Assembly: GCA_964639505.1 (NCBI GenBank)
Contig: CAZXDL010000002.1
Span: forward strand, 1-64,000
Length of the DNA stretch: 64,000 bases
Direction of reading: 5' to 3'
DNA from: CAZXDL01 sp964639505
GTDB taxonomy: Bacteria > Patescibacteriota > Saccharimonadia > Saccharimonadales > UBA4665
The position numbers and the translations under genes are program-made. How positions within the stretch are numbered: position 1 is the first letter of the stretch; each line of letters begins with the position of its first letter. The notes under the pieces were generated by a model. That model was not told where the DNA came from. It was given only the letters and a program-made list of their open reading frames with translations, and ran no database searches. Of this stretch, positions 56,100-64,000 are shown one piece after another.

Positions 56100-57040
56100 A
56101 AAGACGATTAATTACATTCTGGAGAATTCTCCACACTGGCATAGTGAATTTTATGCGCAATGTCAGTTTGGCAGTGGCGGCCATGGCAGTCATGTCAGTG
56201 ACACTCACGATCGTTCTATTCTCAGTGATTGCCAATGCTACATTTGAAAACACTATTAAAGACATCACTGCCAAAATCAGCGTATCTGCTTATCTGCAAG
56301 ATTCAACCACCGAAGGACAAGCCAAAGTAATGGTCACGAATCTCAAAAAATTGCCAAATGTTAGCAAGGTCGTATATCTAAATAAACAGCAGGCAACTCA
56401 AGCTTACATCGACCAAAACAAGACCAACAAAGATTTGGTTACGGCCGTCATCCAGGCTGATAACCCGATTCCAGCAACTATACAGGTATATCCCACAGAC
56501 TTAGACGAAGTGCCGGCGATCAAAGATTTCCTAGTAAAACCAGAGTATAAAAAGCTCCAAACATCAGACTCGCCTTCATATAACGACACACGCAAAGAGG
56601 CGATCGATAACATTGCTCACGCCACTAATGTGCTTCGCAAGATAGGTGTCATTGGCGTGATTGTTTTTGCCATGACCTGTGTGCTGACAATCTTCAATAC
56701 TATACAGATGGCAATATTTAACCGTCGAGATGAGATCACGATTATGCGTCTACTCGGAGCAAGTACAAGTTATATCCGTGGGCCATTTGTAGTCGAAAGC
56801 GCCATCTACGGCTTACTGTCGGCCGTGTTCTCGATTGTAATTGTTAATTCTGCCTTTTTGGCCTCGAGTGGGGCGCTGCAAGCCAGCAGCCTCGGACTGC
56901 TGGATATAAACTACGCCAACGAGTTTTTTAATGACCATTTCTTCCAGCTTTTGGGATTACAAGTCGCAATTGGTATAATAATTGGTGCTGGTTCTTCAAT
57001 AATAGCGACCCGCCGGTATCTCAAATTTAAAGTAAAATAA
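56096..57040 (+). CDS. ftsX: Cell division protein FtsX
   Basis: Membrane partner of FtsE; transmits ATP hydrolysis to a peptidoglycan hydrolase outside. Four membrane helices: one at about residues 22-46 (LAVAAMAVMSVTLTIVLFSVI), a large extracellular loop (ISVSAYLQDSTTEGQ to about residue 170), then helices near GVIGVIVFAMTCVLTIF, YGLLSAVFSIVIVN and VAIGIIIGAGSSIIA. The coupling helix region RRDEITIMRLLGAS is conserved. 314 residues. Confidence 0.94.
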   Translation: MKRRLITFWRILHTGIVNFMRNVSLAVAAMAVMSVTLTIVLFSVIANATFENTIKDITAKISVSAYLQDSTTEGQAKVMVTNLKKLPNVSKVVYLNKQQATQAYIDQNKTNKDLVTAVIQADNPIPATIQVYPTDLDEVPAIKDFLVKPEYKKLQTSDSPSYNDTRKEAIDNIAHATNVLRKIGVIGVIVFAMTCVLTIFNTIQMAIFNRRDEITIMRLLGASTSYIRGPFVVESAIYGLLSAVFSIVIVNSAFLASSGALQASSLGLLDINYANEFFNDHFFQLLGLQVAIGIIIGAGSSIIATRRYLKFKVK

Positions 57041-57119
57041 GTCAAAATAATAGCAGATAGCCTCGAGGGGCTTGAAAGGGTATGTTATAATTATTTCTAG
57101 GTTAAAAAAACCAAAAAAA

Positions 57120-58253
57120 ATGTCAACAAAACAGTTACCAAATCAGTTCTATAGATTGCGTTCGATTCTTTGCGCTTTGGTTTTAGTGGGCTTGATTGGG
57201 GCTGCAGCTGCTGCTCATGCTGATCAATATGACGCACAGATAAATGCCTTGCGCGAGCAAAACGCTCAAGCTCAAGGTGTATTAAACGGATTGTCTTCTC
57301 AAGCCAGTAGCTACCAAGATACCATCTCCAAACTCCAGACTGAGATCAATGCCGTCCAGACACAAATTAATGCCAACGAGGCGCAGCAAGCCTTGTTGCA
57401 GCAGCAGATTGTCGAAGCTCAAAATAATATAAAGCTTCATAAAAAATATCTAGGCCAAGATATTAAAGCCATGTATGTCGATGGCTCACTGTCTACAATT
57501 GAAGAACTAGCAACCAGCAAAAGCCTGAGTGATTATGTTGATAAAGAAGAGTACCGGATTGCTGCACAAAATAAGATCAATAAGACTATCAAGCAAATCG
57601 CTGCCTTACAAACCGAGCTGCAAAAGAAAAAGAGTGAGCTAGATGCTCTGGTTGATTCGCAAAAAGCCCAGCAATCCCAGCTTGCCAGCGCTCAAGCCCA
57701 ACAAAAGGAGCTGTTGTCATACAACCAAGGTCAGCAAGCTGCCTATAATTCACAAATCAGTTCTAACACCAGCAAGATTGGCGAGTTGCGCCGCGCGCAG
57801 ATAGCTGCCAACAGTCGGTTCACCGGAGGCCCAGCCGGCAGCGGTCCAGCCTGTGGTGGCGGCTATCCAGCTATGTGGTGTGAGATTCCTCAAGATTCTG
57901 TTATCGATGCTTGGGGCATGTATAACCGCGAGTGTGTTAGCTACACGGCCTTTAAAGTCCACCAAGATTATTTGGCTGGACGCAACAGCCGCGACATGCC
58001 TTACTGGGGTGGTATCGGCAATGCCAACCAGTGGGATGACAACGCCTACGCCTACGGCATACCTGTCGACAATAACCCCACGCCTGGCGCGATCGCCGTC
58101 AGCAACTCCGGTTTTTATGGCCACGTCATGTACGTCGAAAGCGTCAACGGCGATGGCACGTTTAATCTCAGTCAATACAATGCATCACTTGATGGTCGCT
58201 ATTCGACACGCAGCAATGTCAGTCGAGCCGGCTTGGTATTCATCCACTTCTAA
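57120..58253 (+). CDS. Secreted coiled-coil CHAP-domain peptidoglycan hydrolase (PcsB-like)
   Basis: Signal peptide at residues 1-34 (SILCALVLVGLIGAAAAAHA). Then a long coiled coil (about residues 38-250, QINALREQNAQAQGVL and similar heptads), a flexible Gly-rich linker, and a C-terminal CHAP domain with the catalytic Cys in YNRECVSYTAF and His in FYGHVMYVESV. This is the architecture of PcsB, the hydrolase activated by FtsEX in streptococci, and it lies directly after ftsX. The start at 57120 is preceded by TATAAT and an A-rich leader without SD. Confidence 0.9.
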   Translation: MSTKQLPNQFYRLRSILCALVLVGLIGAAAAAHADQYDAQINALREQNAQAQGVLNGLSSQASSYQDTISKLQTEINAVQTQINANEAQQALLQQQIVEAQNNIKLHKKYLGQDIKAMYVDGSLSTIEELATSKSLSDYVDKEEYRIAAQNKINKTIKQIAALQTELQKKKSELDALVDSQKAQQSQLASAQAQQKELLSYNQGQQAAYNSQISSNTSKIGELRRAQIAANSRFTGGPAGSGPACGGGYPAMWCEIPQDSVIDAWGMYNRECVSYTAFKVHQDYLAGRNSRDMPYWGGIGNANQWDDNAYAYGIPVDNNPTPGAIAVSNSGFYGHVMYVESVNGDGTFNLSQYNASLDGRYSTRSNVSRAGLVFIHF

Positions 58254-58270
58254 GACAACGTTCAAGCTGG

Positions 58271-58276
58271 TATAAT
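58271..58276 (+). promoter_or_regulatory. -10 box, leaderless type
   Basis: TATAAT, 8 nt before the ATG at 58285. Confidence 0.65.
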
Positions 58277-58284
58277 TAAGCTTA

Positions 58285-59493
58285 ATGAGGCTAAAACCAA
58301 AAAGTGGGCGAAGCGTACTAAAATCGATGGGGAATATTTTGATTCTACTGGCCATTTTTATGGTCGGAGTCAATGTGGGCAATGGTCGGATTGATTTCCA
58401 TAAAGGTAACAGCAGCAATAAACAGCTCCCGTCCAGCCTTGATTACAGTTCGGTAAATCAGGTCTATCAATCACTTAAAGAGAATTACGACGGCAAATTA
58501 ACCGAAGACCAGCTGATAAATGGTTTAAAGCACGGCTTGGCAACCTCGACTAAAGACCCTTACACGACATATTTTACCCCTAAAGAAGCCAAGGAATTTA
58601 CGGATGATTTAAATGATACTTTTAGCGGAATCGGCGCTCAGCTCGGTCTCGATAAGGATGGAAATCTTGAAGTAATCGCTCCGATCGACGGCTTGCCGGC
58701 TGACAAAGCCGGCCTTAAAGCCAAAGACATAATTGTCACGATTAACGGCACAGACACTAGTGGAATGGCGATTGATGAAGCTGTCAATAAGATCCGCGGG
58801 CCGAGCGGCAGTGAAGTCAAATTACAGGTAGTTCGCAATAAAACTCAGCCACTTGATTTCAAAATTACTCGTCAAAACATCGATCTACCGAGCGTAAAAA
58901 CTAAAACGTTGGCCAACGGCACAATAGGCTATATCCAAATTACCAGCTTTGCAGATGACACGGCCGAACTTGTCCAAAAAGCCGCGACAGATTTTAAGGC
59001 GCAGGGAGTTAAGGGCATAATTCTTGATCTAAGAGATAACCCCGGAGGACTGCTGGATTCGTCTGTAAAGGTTTCTAGTCTGTGGCTTAAGGATGGTACA
59101 AAAATCCTTGATCAAAAAGAGGGCAAAACAGTAACCGATACCGAGGTTTCAAGTGGTGCAAACACTCTACAAGGCATCCCAACAGTCATTTTGATAAACG
59201 GTGGTAGTGCCTCGGCCAGCGAAATAACAGCCGGCGCGCTACATGACAATAAAGCCGCCTACATAATTGGAGAAAAGAGCTACGGTAAGGGCGTTGTGCA
59301 GCAACTAATCAATTTCCGCGACGGTTCGCAGCTTAAAGTCACCGTAGCCAGCTGGTACCGACCTAACGGGCAAAACATCAATCACAAAGGTATCACTCCT
59401 GATAAAGTCGTTAAACTCACTGATGAACAGGCACAGGCAGGCACCGACACTCAGCTAGACGCAGCACTAGCGTATTTAAAAACCAAGCAATAG
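58285..59493 (+). CDS. S41-family C-terminal processing protease (CtpA)
   Basis: Membrane-anchored by an N-terminal helix (ILILLAIFMVGVNVG). PDZ domain at about residues 110-195 (GLDKDGNLEVIAPIDGLPADKAG). The serine-lysine dyad is in GGSASASEITAGAL and IGEKSYGKGVVQQ, with the ILDLRDNPGGLLD strand before. 402 residues. In several bacteria CtpA enzymes control cell-wall hydrolases, which matches its place after the CHAP hydrolase. Confidence 0.93.
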   Translation: MRLKPKSGRSVLKSMGNILILLAIFMVGVNVGNGRIDFHKGNSSNKQLPSSLDYSSVNQVYQSLKENYDGKLTEDQLINGLKHGLATSTKDPYTTYFTPKEAKEFTDDLNDTFSGIGAQLGLDKDGNLEVIAPIDGLPADKAGLKAKDIIVTINGTDTSGMAIDEAVNKIRGPSGSEVKLQVVRNKTQPLDFKITRQNIDLPSVKTKTLANGTIGYIQITSFADDTAELVQKAATDFKAQGVKGIILDLRDNPGGLLDSSVKVSSLWLKDGTKILDQKEGKTVTDTEVSSGANTLQGIPTVILINGGSASASEITAGALHDNKAAYIIGEKSYGKGVVQQLINFRDGSQLKVTVASWYRPNGQNINHKGITPDKVVKLTDEQAQAGTDTQLDAALAYLKTKQ

Positions 59494-59523
59494 GCAGTAC
59501 AAACACAGCCTCTCAATATGATA

Positions 59524-59552
59524 TTGCTTATAATGCGCATATATGCTATAAT
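59524..59552 (+). promoter_or_regulatory. Promoter giving a leaderless transcript
   Basis: TTGCTT (59524-59529), 17-nt spacer, TATAAT (59547-59552), 8 nt before the ATG at 59561. Confidence 0.75.
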
Positions 59553-59560
59553 AGGTTAAT

Positions 59561-60088
59561 ATGTCTGGTGAAGTTACTTTAGTTGAAAAAGCGACAATGG
59601 CGACTGCTGCTGAGCTAGCCGAGCGTTTTGCTGATCCTTCAACATCCCAAGTTTACAGGCTGAGTCAAGCGGCAAGGCTTCTGCACAGTAGCAGGATGCC
59701 GGTTGTGCACGCTGGATTAGACATGGGGCTCTTACGGCAGCCTGATACTTATAACCTACACGCTAGTGCCGTGGAAATGCAGGGCGAAATTTTCGACCGC
59801 TCAGAGCTAATGGAACTCAATGAACATGCTTTTGTAAGGACTGTTTGGGGCAGAGAATTAAGTAAACGTTGGGGTATAACTCAAGTTGAGCTCGTAGAAG
59901 TTGCCCAGCAAGCTGACATAGAACCAGTGATTCGGCAAAGCATAGGTAACGACTCGGGCAAATCATACTTTGGATACTTTGATTTTGATCAAATTACCGA
60001 ACTGGAAGCAGTGCTTCGACGCAAAAAAATGTTTAAAGGGAAAAGCGCAGCCAAAAAAATTATCACCAATCTCGGACTAGATTTCTAG
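59561..60088 (+). CDS. Hypothetical protein (175 aa)
   Basis: Not recognised. Helical, soluble; basic C-terminus (RRKKMFKGKSAAKKIITNLGLDF). The centre contains WGRELSKRWGITQVELVEVAQQADIEP, which could be a helix-turn-helix, but spacing is not clear enough for a call. Leaderless consensus promoter. Single gene between the S41 protease and pyrG. Confidence 0.7.
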   Translation: MSGEVTLVEKATMATAAELAERFADPSTSQVYRLSQAARLLHSSRMPVVHAGLDMGLLRQPDTYNLHASAVEMQGEIFDRSELMELNEHAFVRTVWGRELSKRWGITQVELVEVAQQADIEPVIRQSIGNDSGKSYFGYFDFDQITELEAVLRRKKMFKGKSAAKKIITNLGLDF

Positions 60089-60157
60089 CTTTACGAATTA
60101 TTCTTGCCAACCTGGGGCAAATACTGTAGCATAAGATGTTTAAGAGAGGTGTGAAAA

Positions 60158-61768
60158 GTGGCTGCCAAAGCGACTAAGTATGTGTTTGTTACAGGAGGCG
60201 TGCTTTCCGGATTAGGAAAGGGTATAACCGCCGCCTCAATTGGCAACCTCCTCAAAGCCCGCGGCCTGCGGGTCAATCTCCAAAAATGCGACCCTTATCT
60301 CAATGTTGACGCCGGCCTATTAAACCCACGTGAACATGGCGAGTGCTTCGTTACAAAAGACGGTGCCGAGACAGATCTAGACCTAGGTCATTACGAACGG
60401 TTCGTTGATATAGAAATGACTTCTGCCAGCAGCTTGATGGCTGGGCGCGTTTTGCTGAAATTAATTCAAGACGAACGAGCCGGCAAATTTGATGGCGATG
60501 ATGTACAAATTATCCCGCATTTAACAGGGGCAATCCAGGACTGGATTAAAAAAGCTGGTGAAGGCTTTGATGTGCACATTGTAGAGATCGGCGGCACCGT
60601 AGGCGACTACGAATCATTATCATTTGTCGAAGCAATTCGCGAAATGGGTGTAAAGGTTGGTCCAGAAAATTGCGCCTACGTACACGTGGTCTACTTGCCA
60701 CACATCAGCGCTAGCAATGAAACTAAAACAAAACCGGCACAAAATAGTGTTCGTGAGTTACGCGGTTTGGGTATAGCACCAGACCTGTTAGTCGCACGTA
60801 GTGAAGACATTGCCAGCGAGGCCGCGATCAACAAGCTTAGCTTATTCGCCGGCATACCAAACGACCACATCGCATCTTTACCCAACGCAAAGAGCATCTA
60901 TGAAGTTCCACTGACTCTCGAAGATACCGGCATCGCCGATGTTTTGGTCGACAGACTGGGACTAAAAGCAAAAAAGCCGCATCTTAAGGAGTGGCGCGAG
61001 GTTGTCAAGCTTTGCACCGCCGATTATAAGCGGACGCTCAAGATAGGTTTTGTCGCCAAATACATGGATAACACCGACACCTACATGTCAGTTTTCGAAG
61101 CGCTGAAATCGGCTGCTTGGCACAATGACGCAAAGGTCGAAATTGACTGGATCGATGCGTCTAAATACGACGAAGCGGGTGCCGACATTTCTAAAGAATT
61201 AAAAAATTATGATGGGATTGTTGTGCCGGGCGGTTTCGGGGTGCGCGGTCTAGAAGGCAAGATTAAGGCAGCCCAGTATTCACTTAAAAGCAAGATGCCT
61301 TATCTGGGCTTGTGCTTAGGCCTTCAGATGGCAGTCATCGCAGCAGCTAGAAACGCTGGGCTGGATCATGCCACGAGCTTTGAGCTTGACCCAGAGAGCG
61401 CCGACTTAGTCATCAACACCATGGCCGATCAAAAAGGCTTGATTCAGACAGGCGGCACCATGCGCTTGGGTGACTACGATTGCCAGCTGGAAAAGGGCAG
61501 TTTGGCTGCTAAAACCTACGGCACGACAAAGGTCGTCGAGCGCCATCGCCACCGCGGTGAATGTAATAATGACTATCGAGACAAATATGAATCTTGGGGC
61601 ATCCGCGCTACTGGCCTTAACCCTGAGAATAATTTAGTTGAAATCATCGAAGGCGTTGACCATCCGTTTTTGCTTGCCAGTCAATTCCATCCGGAATTTA
61701 AGAGCCGTCCTAATCGACCGCACCCGATGTTTGACGGTTTTATAAAAGCTCTTATTCACAACAACTAG
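60158..61768 (+). CDS. pyrG: CTP synthase
   Basis: Aminates UTP to CTP using glutamine. Synthase domain: FVTGGVLSGLGKGITAASIG, CDPYLNVDAGLLNPREHGECFV, the GGTVGDYES region. Glutaminase domain: catalytic Cys in YLGLCLGLQ and the His/Glu pair in QFHPEFKSRP. 536 residues. GTG start with AGAGAGG about 10 nt upstream. It is the only pyrimidine-nucleotide enzyme in the window and would rely on salvaged UTP precursors. Confidence 0.96.
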   Translation: MAAKATKYVFVTGGVLSGLGKGITAASIGNLLKARGLRVNLQKCDPYLNVDAGLLNPREHGECFVTKDGAETDLDLGHYERFVDIEMTSASSLMAGRVLLKLIQDERAGKFDGDDVQIIPHLTGAIQDWIKKAGEGFDVHIVEIGGTVGDYESLSFVEAIREMGVKVGPENCAYVHVVYLPHISASNETKTKPAQNSVRELRGLGIAPDLLVARSEDIASEAAINKLSLFAGIPNDHIASLPNAKSIYEVPLTLEDTGIADVLVDRLGLKAKKPHLKEWREVVKLCTADYKRTLKIGFVAKYMDNTDTYMSVFEALKSAAWHNDAKVEIDWIDASKYDEAGADISKELKNYDGIVVPGGFGVRGLEGKIKAAQYSLKSKMPYLGLCLGLQMAVIAAARNAGLDHATSFELDPESADLVINTMADQKGLIQTGGTMRLGDYDCQLEKGSLAAKTYGTTKVVERHRHRGECNNDYRDKYESWGIRATGLNPENNLVEIIEGVDHPFLLASQFHPEFKSRPNRPHPMFDGFIKALIHNN

Positions 61769-61804
61769 TTGCCATCCACGCCAATCTAAGCTACCATTAG
61801 CAGT

Positions 61805-62371
61805 ATGAATCCAACAGATACAACACCACCCGCAGAACCCGCAACTCCACCAACTGATCCAGCCCCCGAGGCTCCAGCCAGCCCGCCAGCTGAACCTGCT
61901 GCCATGCCTGAATCGCCAGCCCCCCCAACCGACCCAGCAGCTGCTGCAACCGCAGCTCCTCCGCCAGCCGCCGCTCCGGCCCAAGAAGCTCCAAAAAACG
62001 ATGGTGTAAAAAGAATCTTACTAGTCGAAGACGACGACAGCCTAGCCAGTGTTTATGTAGCTCGCCTTCAGGCCGAAGGCTTTGACGTGCGCCGTGTTGC
62101 CAATGGCGAAGAAGCCCTTGCTACTGCGCTTAGCTACAAGCCAGACCTGGCTCTACTAGATGTAATGATGCCCAAAGTCAGTGGTTTTGATGTGCTTGAT
62201 ATTATCCGCAACACCCCGGAAACTGCCAATCTTAAGATCATTATGCTGACTGCGCTTAGCCAAGAGAGTGACCTCGAGCGCGCCAAACAGCTCGGTGTCG
62301 ACGAATACCTGATCAAGTCTCAAGTTGTTATCGCTGATGTAGTCGACCGCATTCGCGCCCACCTCAGCTAG
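61805..62371 (+). CDS. Response-regulator receiver domain behind a Pro/Ala-rich arm
   Basis: Residues 1-66 are low-complexity Pro/Ala/Thr/Glu. Residues 69-188 form a complete receiver domain: acidic pocket LLVEDDDS, phospho-acceptor Asp in LALLDVMMPK, Thr/Ala in IIMLTALS and Lys in EYLIKSQ. There is no output domain. TACCAT ends 7 nt before the ATG. No histidine kinase is in the window. It may act by protein contact like CheY or DivK, with the arm as a tether. Confidence 0.85.
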   Translation: MNPTDTTPPAEPATPPTDPAPEAPASPPAEPAAMPESPAPPTDPAAAATAAPPPAAAPAQEAPKNDGVKRILLVEDDDSLASVYVARLQAEGFDVRRVANGEEALATALSYKPDLALLDVMMPKVSGFDVLDIIRNTPETANLKIIMLTALSQESDLERAKQLGVDEYLIKSQVVIADVVDRIRAHLS

Positions 62372-62389
62372 ATCATCTCCCACACAATC

Positions 62390-62418
62390 TTGACATTTCA
62401 CAAAGCTTATGCTAGTAT
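62390..62418 (+). promoter_or_regulatory. Promoter giving a leaderless transcript
   Basis: Perfect TTGACA (62390-62395), 17-nt spacer, TAGTAT (62413-62418), 6 nt before the ATG at 62425. Confidence 0.85.
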
Positions 62419-62424
62419 TAGCTC

Positions 62425-63834
62425 ATGTCCGAAACACCAACACCCCAACCAAGTCCAGACGAAGAAGTACGAGTAACTATTAATGATGTCCCTGTAACGG
62501 GTACGCCAACTGGTAGCCCCGGTGATATTCCGCCTAGAGTTGAAGCTGTTATGCCTACACGGACAGAGGCTGAATCACTATGGCAAAACCCTTTGGCGTC
62601 CGAACTAAGAAATGCTGAAGAGTCACCTAAATCAGAACAAAATGACTTCTGGTCAAACATTGAGTCTAACCCAAATTTTGAAGTAGCTGAAATTATTCCG
62701 AAACAATCGGTGCATCTACCTACGCAAAATTTAACCAACAAGTTTGCGCGTAGTTCCAAAGAAGGTGTCATACAGACACTGGCAGGAGTTGTAGAGGTTG
62801 AAGGCACTACTTATGCGCTGGTAAACGTTGTAGCAAGCTCAAGAAGTAAAACTCCAGCAAAACCGCATGCAATCATTACAAAATTTTCTGATGATCCAGC
62901 CGCAAGACCCGAAATTGTCGGATTTGCTTCGCCTGACAAGCCTTTCGAAGTAGACCAAGCATCCGTAGCCGGAGAAGGCGAAAAGGCTGCCGGCGCAGCT
63001 AATGAAAAATCACTGAGATTAGAAATAGACGATAATTTCGCTATTAACATTACCAACTTAGGCCCAAACGCTGTTCATATGGTTGCCCCCACCCAGCGCA
63101 CTAAAGCTGAGTTGACTGCAAAGTTTGGTGAACAGATGTTGGGTGATGAATTGGCTCGAGCTCGTCGAGATGGTATTGTTGCAGTCGGCTCCAAGGCGGT
63201 TAGTTTGGTTCACGACAATCCCTTTGATGAAAAAGGACGTTGGGCTGCTATGAGCGCTGATGTACGTGAGGTACTTGATAGAAGCGAAGCCGATGCTAGC
63301 CAAAGGAGTCTGACTGACAGTTCAGAAGTCAAAGTCGGGGATAAATTAAATGCCGGTGCCGTCGCTATGTTTGGTAATCAGCTCAGTTCAATGATTCGAG
63401 CGATATCGCTTAAAGAGCAGCAAACAGACGCTGATAAGTTTTTTGTGAGCACAGTAGTTGACATGACCAGTCGAATTATAATTGACGGAATTGAAACTGG
63501 ACAACTTAAAGAAGTCGAAGGTGGCAGCACAGAAGATTTTAAAGACATGGCATTAAAAGTTGAATCGAAAACACCAGGTTATGTAAATAGGGATTTTAAA
63601 TTAACTGAAATTTTGGCTAGATTAACCGGCGGTGAAGCTGTCGTTGGTGTTGATAGAAACCGACTCGACTACAAAGCAGAGGATTATGCTATTGCAGTAA
63701 CAAAGTATCTAGCGATGATGATACAAAATAGCGGTGAGCTGGTAATAAACTCGCATAATGAGGGGAATTTTAACAAGGTGTTAATGGATCGGGACAAGGT
63801 TCTATCTCAAGAAGAAGCTGCGCAAGCAGCCTAA
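62425..63834 (+). CDS. Large hypothetical protein (469 aa)
   Basis: Not recognised. The first 95 residues are Pro/Glu/Ser-rich and likely disordered (MSETPTPQPSPDEEV). Next a beta-rich region (about 105-210: VIQTLAGVVEVEGTTYALVNVV, EIVGFASPDKPF, LRLEIDDNFAINITNLGPNAVHMV), then a helical C-terminal half. No signal peptide or membrane helix and no catalytic motif. It has a consensus promoter for a leaderless mRNA. 'NLGPNAVHMVAP' hints at an FHA-like beta sandwich ending, but that is only a resemblance. Confidence 0.7.
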   Translation: MSETPTPQPSPDEEVRVTINDVPVTGTPTGSPGDIPPRVEAVMPTRTEAESLWQNPLASELRNAEESPKSEQNDFWSNIESNPNFEVAEIIPKQSVHLPTQNLTNKFARSSKEGVIQTLAGVVEVEGTTYALVNVVASSRSKTPAKPHAIITKFSDDPAARPEIVGFASPDKPFEVDQASVAGEGEKAAGAANEKSLRLEIDDNFAINITNLGPNAVHMVAPTQRTKAELTAKFGEQMLGDELARARRDGIVAVGSKAVSLVHDNPFDEKGRWAAMSADVREVLDRSEADASQRSLTDSSEVKVGDKLNAGAVAMFGNQLSSMIRAISLKEQQTDADKFFVSTVVDMTSRIIIDGIETGQLKEVEGGSTEDFKDMALKVESKTPGYVNRDFKLTEILARLTGGEAVVGVDRNRLDYKAEDYAIAVTKYLAMMIQNSGELVINSHNEGNFNKVLMDRDKVLSQEEAAQAA

Positions 63835-63837
63835 TTT

Positions 63838-64000
63838 TTAAACTACGGTGACTTCGGTGCGGGCGACTGAACGGCCGCTAAAAGTGCGGACTTTGCGCTT
63901 CTGGTAATTGACGACGCCGTCGCGGGCAGCGTGGATGGTGAAGTTGCGGCTGAGTTTGGTGCCGTCGCCAGCGCGCTTGGTTAGGCCGACTTGTCGGACG
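63838..64000 (-). CDS. rpmA: 50S ribosomal protein L27, C-terminal part
   Basis: A minus-strand frame enters from the right edge and stops at 63838. Its 54 codons read VGLTKRAGDGTKLSRNFTIH, then AARDGVVNYQKRK, then a basic tail ending ARTEVTVV. The pattern VRQ.GT...G.N...D.TI.A..DGVV.Y is that of L27, in a diverged form. The N-terminus is outside the window. rplU, its usual operon partner, is 38 kb away, so the pair is split. Confidence 0.75.
   Translation of the reverse strand, partial: VRQVGLTKRAGDGTKLSRNFTIHAARDGVVNYQKRKVRTFSGRSVARTEVTVV

Noticed and set aside
1..64000. UGA recoding as in some CPR lineages
   Set aside because: RF2 is present with its SPF motif, and several genes (yqeY, serS) end in TGA in positions that fit family length.
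1..64000. CRISPR arrays, insertion sequences, prophage or tRNA genes
   Set aside because: No regularly spaced repeats, transposase or integrase motifs, phage structural genes or tRNA cloverleaf/T-psi-C patterns were found by eye. A tRNA scan program could still find one I missed.

Overview
The window reads as a chromosomal segment of a reduced-genome bacterium of the Patescibacteria (CPR), most likely a Saccharibacterium (TM7). This is inferred from gene content: short core proteins (four-S1-domain S1, short IF2, short adenylate kinase, ProRS with no room for the editing insertion), a eukaryote-like IleRS, an archaeal-type class I LysRS, a B12-dependent ribonucleotide reductase, and no biosynthetic pathways beyond CTP synthase, a GpsA-like enzyme and one orphan homoserine-dehydrogenase-like gene. 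RF2 is present and genes end in TGA, so UGA is a stop codon. Two runs of exactly 100 N (3423-3522, 7799-7898) are scaffold gaps.

Layout. 1-2041: tail of 5S rRNA, gpsA, a KGG-repeat small protein, a hypothetical. 2040-3548 (minus): small hypothetical, HExxH peptidase, ROK protein broken by a gap. 3633-11976: rpsA-infB, hypotheticals, then fmt-def and priA on minus. 12089-17482: winged-helix regulator, rpsU-yqeY-adk-map, ftsA and ftsZ. 17533-21293: nrdR-nrdJ with candidate NrdR boxes, then a structured RNA segment and a YegP-like protein. 21446-25593: hypothetical, thioredoxin-fold protein, T-box riboswitch and ileS. 25750-28581: rplU, an unexplained structured transcript, a 43-residue ORF, then parA and parB facing each other. 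28606-35772: lepB, a membrane protein with htrA, prmC, prfA, rpmE, two hypotheticals and a double-HTH LuxR-type regulator. 35818-43174: rpsB-tsf, ribbon-helix-helix regulator, frr, L,D-transpeptidase, rseP-like and CPBP proteases, proS-greA. 43214-54250: class I lysS with two small genes, msrA, HAD phosphatase, a Cas4-like nuclease fold, serS, hpf, secA, M16 peptidase, prfB. 54314-64000: HSD-like gene, ftsE-ftsX-CHAP hydrolase-S41 protease, hypothetical, pyrG, a receiver protein, a large hypothetical and the 3' end of rpmA.

How it fits together. Most genes serve translation, division and envelope turnover. The ftsE-ftsX-CHAP-S41 cluster looks like a self-contained peptidoglycan-splitting module; signal peptidase, HtrA, RseP-like, CPBP, M16 and CtpA proteases form an unusually dense envelope-proteolysis set.

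The most distinctive pattern is in gene starts. More than 25 genes have a sigma-70-type -10 box that ends only about 5-10 nt before the start codon, many with a good -35 at 17 nt, so their mRNAs should be leaderless. Other strong points are the ileS T-box with a very short specifier hairpin and an apparent transcription terminator, the tail-to-tail parA/parB pair with no intergenic base, and the promoter-hairpins-terminator unit at 26343-26602 that matches no RNA family I recognise.
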